From Candidatus Iainarchaeum sp. (GTDB lineage: Archaea; Iainarchaeota; Iainarchaeia; Iainarchaeales; UBA10191), in assembly GCA_030649735.1 (NCBI GenBank), contig JAUSFL010000040.1:1-52781 (forward strand): a DNA stretch of 52,781 nt, read 5' to 3'. The position numbers were made by a program, and so were the translations under genes. Positions 27,316 through 34,782 of this stretch are shown here, piece by piece (the first letter of the stretch is position 1; every line of letters starts with the position of its first letter). The notes beneath the pieces were generated by a model. The model saw only the letters and a list, made by a program, of their open reading frames with translations. It was not told the origin of the DNA and searched no databases.

Positions 27316-28245
27316 ATGAATCGCTCGCTTGAAGAATTGCTGAAGCAGACTTTCACAAGGCTTTTCTCAAAAAAATTCGTTTTGTCCGCGCTCGTGCTTT
27401 TCATAATAAGTTCCTTGATTACTTTTGTTTTCAGCGCATTGATTGCGGGAGTCTTTTCTTTCGCTTTCCTGCCTGACTCTTCGGCATTGCTTTTCCTTGC
27501 GGCTTTCTTGCTTGTTGTTGCCTGGTCGGCAATTGACACTTTAATTAAGGGAATCGGGCTTTTTCTTGCGAAAGACCACTGTGAAGGAAAGGCATTCTCG
27601 CTTTCCACAGCTTTCAAGGGCGCGAAAGCCCGCTTTAAGGACGCGTTCTTGCTTGAAATCCTGTTTGCCTTGATTGTGATTGCTTTTTTGGCATTGGTTT
27701 TTTCCCCAGTAATTCTTTCAGGCCTGCATTATTTCAGCGATCCAGTAAATGCCAGCGACTTTCAGTATGCCATTGAAAACATTGCGGCCCCTGAAGGCAT
27801 GGAAATGCTTGGGGCTTTAATGGCTGACTTGGTTTCAGCCAATGCATTGTTCATTGCAATTGCTGTCTTGATTTGCGCGATTGTGGCATTGGCTTTCATT
27901 CCTGCAATTCTGGTCTTGCAGCAGGCAGTGTTTTTTGAAAAGCTTTCAGCAATTGATGCCTTGAAGAAAGCAATCCATTACGGGTTCAGGAATTTTTTCA
28001 GGAATTACGCTTTTGCGCTGGCTTTTGGAATTCCAGTATTCATTGCATACTTCATTGTAACTGTAATCATTGAATACATTGCGCCTTCGCAAGACATTGG
28101 ATTTTCACTGCTTGCCATTGCGTTCATAATCCAGGCAATTGCCTCGCTGGCCTTGTACCTGCTGGTTTTGCTTTTTTCCGCGAACATTTACAGGCTTGAC
28201 TTTTTTTCGGCAAGGCCTTCTTCTAATGCAAAAAAAAGCAAGTGA
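27316..28245 (+). CDS. Polytopic membrane protein of unknown function
   Basis: This 309-aa protein starts MNRSLEELLKQTFTRLF, an amphipathic helix, followed by about six membrane helices with a longer extracytoplasmic or loop part (ILSGLHYFSDPVNASDFQYA). It ends in a basic tail (RPSSNAKKSK). The pattern of paired long hydrophobic helices and a central AIDALKKAIHYGFRNFFRNY helix recalls archaeal membrane proteins of the DUF4013/glycerophosphodiesterase-membrane-domain type, but I cannot fix the family. The ATG at 27316 is preferred over a TTG at 27301 because a TATA box at 27286-27295 places transcription start at this ATG. It is divergent from the archaeosortase and followed by T-rich sequence. 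Confidence 0.7.
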   Translation: MNRSLEELLKQTFTRLFSKKFVLSALVLFIISSLITFVFSALIAGVFSFAFLPDSSALLFLAAFLLVVAWSAIDTLIKGIGLFLAKDHCEGKAFSLSTAFKGAKARFKDAFLLEILFALIVIAFLALVFSPVILSGLHYFSDPVNASDFQYAIENIAAPEGMEMLGALMADLVSANALFIAIAVLICAIVALAFIPAILVLQQAVFFEKLSAIDALKKAIHYGFRNFFRNYAFALAFGIPVFIAYFIVTVIIEYIAPSQDIGFSLLAIAFIIQAIASLALYLLVLLFSANIYRLDFFSARPSSNAKKSK

Positions 28246-28275
28246 TTTTTTTCACCCTCTTTTTCAGGGGTTTTT
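28246..28275 (+). terminator. T-rich transcription stop after the membrane protein gene
   Basis: Directly after the TGA stop the plus strand has three T-runs (GATTTTTTTCACC, CTCTTTTTC, GGGGTTTTTTC) within 30 bases. Oligo-T runs of this kind terminate archaeal RNA polymerase without needing a hairpin. No stable stem is evident. Confidence 0.45.
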
Positions 28276-28329
28276 TCAGCAATTCTTTTAAAACCCAATT
28301 TCCTAAACTGTAAAGGCAGTTGATGTTTC

Positions 28330-30606
28330 TTGAAGATTAAGGGATTGCAGGTCGGAGAGTATGCGGTAAAGACTGTTTCCGGAAAGCGCGATTTGGTTTT
28401 TGACTGCAAGCACTGCCCTTACGGGGCCTCAATTTCTGACGATTACCGCTGCCGCTTTCACGTCTTTTCCGGATTGGGCGAACTTGATGCCGACTTGATT
28501 GTTTTTGCCGAAGTTTATGAAAGAGTCTATGAGGAAAAGCAGGTTGGAATGCTTACTGAAATTGCCCGGCTTGGAAAAAAATTCGAGAACGAGGCAATTT
28601 GGTCTTCTGGAAACTTGGGCTTGCCTGAGTTTGAAAAGAATTTTGGCGAAAGGCATGACGCTTTAGTGACTATCACTCACGAATTGATTTCTTACGATCC
28701 AATAAGCGCTTACCTGCAGTGCCTTCAGGAATTAAAGCGCGTTGCAGACTTGGCAAAGTCTTCCGATGAAAACGCGCGAAAGGACTGGCTGTTTTACCTT
28801 AAGACTCTGAATTATGTCAAGGAACAGTTTGAAAAGACTGTCTTGATTGACGAGGCAAAAAAAGTCCTGATTCGATTGAAGGAAATTCCTGACTCGCGGG
28901 ACTTTTACAGGATGTTTTTTGACGCGCAAATAAAGCCAGCTTTCATTGGCTCAAGGCTTGCCTTTGAGCAGAAGGAAGACTTTGAATTATTGGACGATTA
29001 CGTTGTCGCGAAAAGCTCTGTGCAAATTTTCAAGCACCCGAACAAGCCGCAGAAAATGTATTTCATAAACCCTCCGGAGTATTCCCTGCCTCCGGAAAAG
29101 TACGGGATTTGGTCAGAGGTTAAGGGAATTGTCCATTCGCTCAAGCCTGGGAAAATAAACATTTCAGCAATTTCAAAGTCCAGAAAGTACTTCGAGAGAA
29201 TTTACGAAGGCACTATAATGGACACTGCAAAAAAATACAATATCAAATTGACTGCAGAGGAAATCAGCGAGCTTGCGGAAATTGTCGCGCGCTACACTGT
29301 AGGCTATGGAATCCTGGAAATCTTGCTTTCAGACAGGCACATTACTGACATTTATTTGGACGCCCCGATTGGCGCAAAGCCAATTTATATAGTGCATTCT
29401 GAATTCGGCCAGTGCGTTACAAACATTTCCTACAGTGAAGAGGAAGCCAGCGCTTTGATTTCAAAATTGCGCGCAATGTCCGGAAGGCCTTTTGATGAAA
29501 GCCATCCAGTGCTGGATTTTGACTTGGAAGAATTGCAGACAAGGGTTGCTGTCATTGGCCCGCCTTTATCTCCTGATGGCGCTGCCTTTGCTTTCAGGTT
29601 GCACAAGACAACTCCTTGGACTTTATGCCAGTTTGTCGACAACAAGATGATTACTCCGTTAGGCGCCGGCCTGCTTTCTTTTTTCGTTGACAACCAGGCG
29701 ACAATGCTTGTGACTGGCTCGCGCGGTTCTGGAAAAACCAGTTTAATGCAGGCTTTAATGCTTGAAATTCCGCAAAACTCCAGAATTTTAGTTCAGGAAG
29801 ACACTTTGGAAATTCCAGTGCCTTACATGAAAGAGATTGGATTCAACATTCAGCGCTTGAAAACCCGCTCTCCGATTTCAGTCTCAAGGACTGAAACTGA
29901 AGTCGCGCCTGAAGAGTCCTTGAGGACTGCCTTGCGCTTGGGAGATTCCGCGCTTATTTTGGGAGAAGTCCGCTCTTTAGAGGCAAAAGTATTGTACGAG
30001 GCAATGCGTGTTGGCGCCGCAGGAAACATTGTAATGGGCACAATTCACGGCGATTCAGCATACAGTGTTTGGGACCGCGTTGTCAACGACCTTGGAGTGC
30101 CTAACACTTCCTTTAAGGCAACTGACCTTGTGGTTGTTGCAAGGCCCATAAGGTTTTCTGGTTCTTTGGAGAGAGTGCGTAGGGTTTCCCAAGTGACTGA
30201 AGTGAAAAAGCACTGGATTTCAGACCCGGAACGCGAGGGCGGATTATTGGATTTGATGCTTTATGACACCAAGAAAGACAATCTTGACTTGCTGGAAGAC
30301 AATTTGAAGGAAAGTGACTTGTTTTCCAAGCTTTCAAAAATTTCCGGCCTTACAATGCAGGAAATGTGGCAGAGCATTAGAATGAACGCGTCTTCCAAGG
30401 AATTCCTTGTGAAATTAAGGCAGGACTTGAATCTTCCGGAAATTCTGGAGGCCGAGAACACTGTGATTGCAAACAACAAGCTATTGCTCTTAAAGCAGGA
30501 CCAAATTGAAAAGTTTGGCAGCGTGGATTATGACGCTGTATTAGGCGAGTGGAAAAACTGGACGCGTGAAGTCTTCGCAAAACGCCTTTCAGTGAAGAAA
30601 AAATAG
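28330..30606 (+). CDS. Type II/IV secretion-system ATPase (FlaI/PilB/TadA superfamily)
   Basis: This 758-aa motor ATPase would power assembly of a pilus-like fibre at the cytoplasmic face. The catalytic core has a Walker A (GSRGSGKTS, about residue 462), acidic residues in VQEDTLEIP, a Walker B-like LILGEVRS (about 541) and the His box GTIHGDSAYS (about 571). The N-terminal half is long and carries a Cys cluster near the start (CKHC at 26-29, Cys41), which is unusual for FlaI and could bind a metal. A C-terminal extension of about 130 residues after the core has helices. The start is TTG at 28330; a TTTTAAAAC element (about 28285-28294) fits a promoter. An out-of-frame ATG at 28323 opens only five codons. 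Its natural partner is the platform gene at 34783, with the protease gene on the other strand between them. Family is sure; which pilus it drives is inferred. Confidence 0.9.
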   Translation: MKIKGLQVGEYAVKTVSGKRDLVFDCKHCPYGASISDDYRCRFHVFSGLGELDADLIVFAEVYERVYEEKQVGMLTEIARLGKKFENEAIWSSGNLGLPEFEKNFGERHDALVTITHELISYDPISAYLQCLQELKRVADLAKSSDENARKDWLFYLKTLNYVKEQFEKTVLIDEAKKVLIRLKEIPDSRDFYRMFFDAQIKPAFIGSRLAFEQKEDFELLDDYVVAKSSVQIFKHPNKPQKMYFINPPEYSLPPEKYGIWSEVKGIVHSLKPGKINISAISKSRKYFERIYEGTIMDTAKKYNIKLTAEEISELAEIVARYTVGYGILEILLSDRHITDIYLDAPIGAKPIYIVHSEFGQCVTNISYSEEEASALISKLRAMSGRPFDESHPVLDFDLEELQTRVAVIGPPLSPDGAAFAFRLHKTTPWTLCQFVDNKMITPLGAGLLSFFVDNQATMLVTGSRGSGKTSLMQALMLEIPQNSRILVQEDTLEIPVPYMKEIGFNIQRLKTRSPISVSRTETEVAPEESLRTALRLGDSALILGEVRSLEAKVLYEAMRVGAAGNIVMGTIHGDSAYSVWDRVVNDLGVPNTSFKATDLVVVARPIRFSGSLERVRRVSQVTEVKKHWISDPEREGGLLDLMLYDTKKDNLDLLEDNLKESDLFSKLSKISGLTMQEMWQSIRMNASSKEFLVKLRQDLNLPEILEAENTVIANNKLLLLKQDQIEKFGSVDYDAVLGEWKNWTREVFAKRLSVKKK

Positions 30607-30640
30607 GGTTTTTTTCCAAAATTTTTTATTGGCAGTTTGC
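30607..30640 (+). terminator. T-tract after the ATPase gene
   Basis: Immediately after the TAG stop are GGGTTTTTTTCC and AATTTTTTATTGG on the plus strand, in the 56-base space between two convergent genes. This fits an archaeal oligo-T terminator. Confidence 0.45.
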
Positions 30641-30662
30641 GCGATAAATGCAACTGCTTCCT

Positions 30663-33600
30663 TCATTGAGCACAAAGCTGGTTTGTTTTTCCATAATCTC
30701 CACTTTGGTTCACAAAGTTTTGCACTAGCGTAATGTCATTTTGTGTGAATATTCCGTCGCCGTCTGCGTCAATGCAGCAAATGTTTTCCGGCATTGGGGA
30801 ATTGCCAGCAAGTATTTGCTCCATTAATGTGACATCGCTCCAATCAATATAGCCACGCCACCCATTTGTTACAATCCAGTTTTCATCCCTGTACAGGCTG
30901 TAATATCCTTTAATGCTTCCAACTACTGAGCCTGGACCGCAATAATTTTGTTGAGATGTTTGAGGAATAGTCCATTTATTCTCTGAATTGTTCCAGCTTG
31001 CAGTTAAAGTCTTTGAAAAGCTTGGCTGGCTTCTAAAACTATTATCAAGATTCCACTCGAAGGCATAAACTCCGTCAATGCACTGTTCTAGCTCAGCATC
31101 TGAAAGCCACTGTGGATAACTACCCAAGCCGCAGCTTATCTGCCACCCCACATAATTTGCCAATAACCCATTTTGCTGTACCACTGTTCCATCAGGCTTT
31201 GTTATTTTCAAATAGCCTTTTGCGGAATCATACAATGAGATTTCAAAATAGTCTGAAGCGTCAAAGACCTCGCCGTAAATCACGCTTGAATAATAAGGGT
31301 TTTTAATTTCTGCCCTAAGTGGGTTGCTCCAGAATTGCAAAATTCTTGGCAATGCTCCAGTTCGCATGAAATTATTTGTTCCATCCCACGAAGTAATTGA
31401 ATAATGATTGTCGCTTGGAGTGCCGCTCCATCCTGGCGCATAATTCCAAGTCCAAGAGCCAGCCGCTGCCATTACTCCTTTTCCCTGCGATTCTTCAGAC
31501 AATAGCTGTATTGTCCTTGGCAAGTCTATTCTAGGCAACGTTGTGACCATGAAGCCCATGCCTGCCGGCGGGTTTACCCAGGCTTGGCCGTAAGTGTTGA
31601 CTCCAAAATTATTGTTGTTTACGTTTATTATTTCATTAGGGATTTGAATCGTTGACTGCCTTAATGAACTTTGAGGAACGCTGTTCAATTCTCCATTGAA
31701 CGGGAGCAAGTAAAAATAATTCAAAGTTGCAATCTTTCTGGTGAATTCGAAATTCCTGAATTTCTCCTTTGCGTTTATTTTTTTGTCAAAATAATAGTTT
31801 GTGAAATTTGGGCTTGCTGAATAATACCTGGTTTTAAAGTTATTCAGCATTTGAGAGCAAGCTCCAGAATCGCTGATTGACCACCCAAAGGTTATTGTGC
31901 TCAGGCTTGTGTCGTAGGCATCAAGACTGTTTGCTGAAATAATTTCCGAGCCGTTGTCTTTTGTTTCTATTGTGCTGGCTTCATCAAGCGAAATGCTTCC
32001 CGAAGTTCCAGCAATTGTCGTGCCGGCAACCATGTAATAATATGTCAGGCTTTTATCCAGCCAAATGCCATCATTGTTTTCTATTCCCTTAAAGCTCATG
32101 TTTGAAACAATCAAGTCAAATTTGTCCAAGTCTGAAAAAACTTGGAAATCAGTGCTTAATAAGGCGTGGTCTTGAAGGTTTTGGACTACAAAGCTTTGGA
32201 AAGGCGCAACGCCAACAAGATCTCCGTTAGAGTCGACGCCAACAACTTGAAGGTCAACAAATGCAAAATTTTGGTCTTGCGATTCTTGCCTTAATGACAA
32301 GTCAACATGCAGTCTTTTTCCCCGGGCGAAAGAGAAAGGCACTGAATACTGCTTTTCTCCAGTTGGGCTTGTGCAATTGTTTGAGGAGGAAATGCTAATG
32401 CTTCCGGCAAACATTCCTGCCTTTTGGCTTAAATTGTTAACGTCGCCGGCAATCGAAAAATTTACTGTTTTTTCTTCACCAGGTTGAATGCACAATTCTT
32501 TACTTGAGCTTCCATCAAAGGTAGTGAAAAAAGGTCCTTCCGGCCTGACAATTATTCTTTGCTCTACCGGGCTTATGTTTTTCATTTTAAAGTTTCCTGA
32601 AGGCCTTGCGCTGTTTATTTCATAAATTCCCAAGTCTATTGGCATTGGGGAAACAAAAATCCTCGCATTGATTGCTTCAAGAGGCTGTATTCTTCCGCCA
32701 CCAGCCTGCATTTCAGTGGAATATGGAATTAGATTCCAAGTTCCGGGAGTTGTTATTGCGCTTTTTCCGCTTAATATAAGCGAATTTTTTATCATCTCAG
32801 CATTCCAATCCGGATGCGCTTGCTTTATCAAAGCAACGCTGCCTGCAGTGACAGGAGTTGCCATTGAAGTTCCCGCAAGCAAAACATGCTTGTTGTCAAG
32901 GCAGGTCGTATAGATTGGGTTGTGTGTTGTGAAATCAACTGAGTCATATCTTGTGGCGCAAATCAATGCGCCTGGAGCGACAACATCTGGCTTTAGAATC
33001 ATTTTGTCTTTCCAAATCACTGGCCCTTTAGAGCTGAATGGGGTTATTTCATCAACTTGCGGGTTTGAATCACTCCATAATTCTTCACTATAATCTTTCT
33101 TGAATGTTGCTCCGACAGTAATGGCTTTCCTTGCTGTTCCAGGGCTTCCAATTGAAAGGAATCCTCCGTCATTTCCGGCTGCGATTACTGAAACAATGCC
33201 GGCGTTTGCTGCATTGTCTATTGCCTGGCTTATTGGATCGTCAGGATCTCCCGAGCCTCCAAGGCTCAAGTTTATCACATCCAAATGGTCTGAAGGGTTT
33301 CCGTCATTATTTGGGTCAATTGCCCAGTCAATGGCTAATATTATTCCAGAATAGCTTCCATACCCTGCTGAATTCAAAACTTTTAAAGCATACAATTTTG
33401 ACTCTGGCGCCACTCCCTTGAATGGCGTGCCATTGGCAATTCCATTAGCTCCGATTATTCCTGCAACGTGGGTTCCGTGGCCCATGTCATCCATTGGGTC
33501 ATTGTCATTGTTTACAAAATCATAGCCGCCGGCAATCCTGCAGCTTCCCCCAATGCTTGAGCAGCTTCCAAAGTCTGAGTGCGTGTAGTCTATTCCAGTA

Positions 33601-34682
33601 TCTATTATTCCAACCTTAATGTCTTTGCCCGTCAGGTTTCCGCCATTTGGCGCAGGCAATTGCCAAACAGTGTCAGCGCCAATTAATGGAACAGTGTAGT
33701 CCAAGAGCGCTTCTACTTTTTCATCAGTATAGACTGCTTTCACTCCAGGAATGTTTTTTATTCTTGCAATTGATTGCCCGTTTGGTAATTTTACTGCAAA
33801 TCCGTTAAAGCTCCATGAAAAATCTGAAATTTTTCTTGCGCCTGGAAAAATTGCGCTTATTTGCGAGAGCACGCTTTGCTTTTGTACAAGGATTAATTGT
33901 TTTTGGACACCCAGCTGGCTTGCCAATTCAGCAAAATTTTTGCCTGAAAATCCCTTGCTGTTAATGAATTTTTCCAAAGGATCCAAATCAAGCTCTATTA
34001 TGTAATTGCTTTGGGAAGCATCAATGACTCTTGCGTTCTTTGCTTTTTCTGCTAGGGTTTCAATTTTGCCGGTTTCCTGGCTGAAAATTACTGGCTGGGC
34101 ATTTTTTACTTTAATTGTTTGTTTTTCCACTCCAGAATTTGGAAGCAAAGTATTTGCACTGGTTCTTTTGAACACTGTTAAAACATTCTCGGCTTCCAAG
34201 CTGCTTGAGTTTGAGCCTGAATTGCTGCATGCGCTATAGCAGTCTCCAGAACAGCAGGATTGCGTGTCCCTTGCATTCAACCAGCTTCCATCGCATAATT
34301 CGCCATTATCGTAAGAATTGCAGTAATTTCCATTTTGGTCTCCGCAAATGCTTAATGAACTGCAGTCATTGTCATTGCCGCATTGGTTTTGCCCGCTGCC
34401 TTCTACTTGCACGCATTGCTGGCTTTGGCATTCTGAATGGTATTGTGTTGTTGGGCAGTCTTGCGGGCAGGATTCTGGCGTTTCGCCATTATTGCAGGTT
34501 CCGTCACCGCAGTATTTTGTTTGCTGGCAGTCTTGCGGGCAGTATGTTGGAAGGCTGGGGTTGTCTTCGATTCCTTGCTCGCAGACATTGTCTCCGCATT
34601 GTGGCGGTTGGATTATGCAGCCTGAGAATGCAATTAATGCCGCGATTAGCAATAGAAAGGCAGTGGCTGTTTTGCAGTTCAT
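30663..34682 (-). CDS. Lipoprotein-type subtilisin-like (S8) protease with Cys-rich N-terminus and dockerin-like C-terminus
   Basis: With the ATG at 34682 the protein has 1339 aa. The signal peptide ends in a lipobox-like IAFSGC, suggesting a lipid-anchored surface enzyme. Next come Cys-rich repeats (CGDNVCEQGIED...CPQDC; CGDGTCNNGETPESCPQDC; CGNDNDC), then an I9-like propeptide region. The S8 catalytic domain has all three residues: Asp in VGIIDTGIDYTHSDFG (about 361), His in GHGTHVAGIIG (about 402) and Ser in LLAGTSMATPVTAG (about 604). Long beta-rich C-terminal domains follow, ending in two dockerin-type calcium-loop repeats (YIDWSDVTLMEQIL; DADGDGIFTQNDITLVQNF). A TTG at 34694 is an alternative start, but a TATA element at 34704-34714 and the signal peptide favour the ATG. 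The enzyme could process pilins, giant proteins or foreign proteins; substrates are unknown. Confidence 0.9.
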   Translation of the reverse strand: MNCKTATAFLLLIAALIAFSGCIIQPPQCGDNVCEQGIEDNPSLPTYCPQDCQQTKYCGDGTCNNGETPESCPQDCPTTQYHSECQSQQCVQVEGSGQNQCGNDNDCSSLSICGDQNGNYCNSYDNGELCDGSWLNARDTQSCCSGDCYSACSNSGSNSSSLEAENVLTVFKRTSANTLLPNSGVEKQTIKVKNAQPVIFSQETGKIETLAEKAKNARVIDASQSNYIIELDLDPLEKFINSKGFSGKNFAELASQLGVQKQLILVQKQSVLSQISAIFPGARKISDFSWSFNGFAVKLPNGQSIARIKNIPGVKAVYTDEKVEALLDYTVPLIGADTVWQLPAPNGGNLTGKDIKVGIIDTGIDYTHSDFGSCSSIGGSCRIAGGYDFVNNDNDPMDDMGHGTHVAGIIGANGIANGTPFKGVAPESKLYALKVLNSAGYGSYSGIILAIDWAIDPNNDGNPSDHLDVINLSLGGSGDPDDPISQAIDNAANAGIVSVIAAGNDGGFLSIGSPGTARKAITVGATFKKDYSEELWSDSNPQVDEITPFSSKGPVIWKDKMILKPDVVAPGALICATRYDSVDFTTHNPIYTTCLDNKHVLLAGTSMATPVTAGSVALIKQAHPDWNAEMIKNSLILSGKSAITTPGTWNLIPYSTEMQAGGGRIQPLEAINARIFVSPMPIDLGIYEINSARPSGNFKMKNISPVEQRIIVRPEGPFFTTFDGSSSKELCIQPGEEKTVNFSIAGDVNNLSQKAGMFAGSISISSSNNCTSPTGEKQYSVPFSFARGKRLHVDLSLRQESQDQNFAFVDLQVVGVDSNGDLVGVAPFQSFVVQNLQDHALLSTDFQVFSDLDKFDLIVSNMSFKGIENNDGIWLDKSLTYYYMVAGTTIAGTSGSISLDEASTIETKDNGSEIISANSLDAYDTSLSTITFGWSISDSGACSQMLNNFKTRYYSASPNFTNYYFDKKINAKEKFRNFEFTRKIATLNYFYLLPFNGELNSVPQSSLRQSTIQIPNEIINVNNNNFGVNTYGQAWVNPPAGMGFMVTTLPRIDLPRTIQLLSEESQGKGVMAAAGSWTWNYAPGWSGTPSDNHYSITSWDGTNNFMRTGALPRILQFWSNPLRAEIKNPYYSSVIYGEVFDASDYFEISLYDSAKGYLKITKPDGTVVQQNGLLANYVGWQISCGLGSYPQWLSDAELEQCIDGVYAFEWNLDNSFRSQPSFSKTLTASWNNSENKWTIPQTSQQNYCGPGSVVGSIKGYYSLYRDENWIVTNGWRGYIDWSDVTLMEQILAGNSPMPENICCIDADGDGIFTQNDITLVQNFVNQSGDYGKTNQLCAQ

Positions 34683-34703
34683 TGTTATGTTCAAATCCTT
34701 TGA

Positions 34704-34714
34704 GTTATTTATGC
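34704..34714 (-). promoter_or_regulatory. TATA box of the protease gene (leaderless)
   Basis: On the minus strand GCATAAATAAC is centred about 27 bases before the ATG at 34682. Transcription would start at the ATG itself. No Shine-Dalgarno is visible in the space between. Confidence 0.55.
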
Positions 34715-34782
34715 CTTTCGTGCTTTAAATTCCAGCATTATTTTAAAACCCGGCTTCCTTTAATTTTAAGGTTTTTTCGAAA

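Noticed and set aside
28323-28340. Tiny ORF ATG TTT CTT GAA GAT TAA overlapping the ATPase start
   Set aside because: Five codons only; could be an upstream ORF but there is nothing beyond its presence to support regulation.
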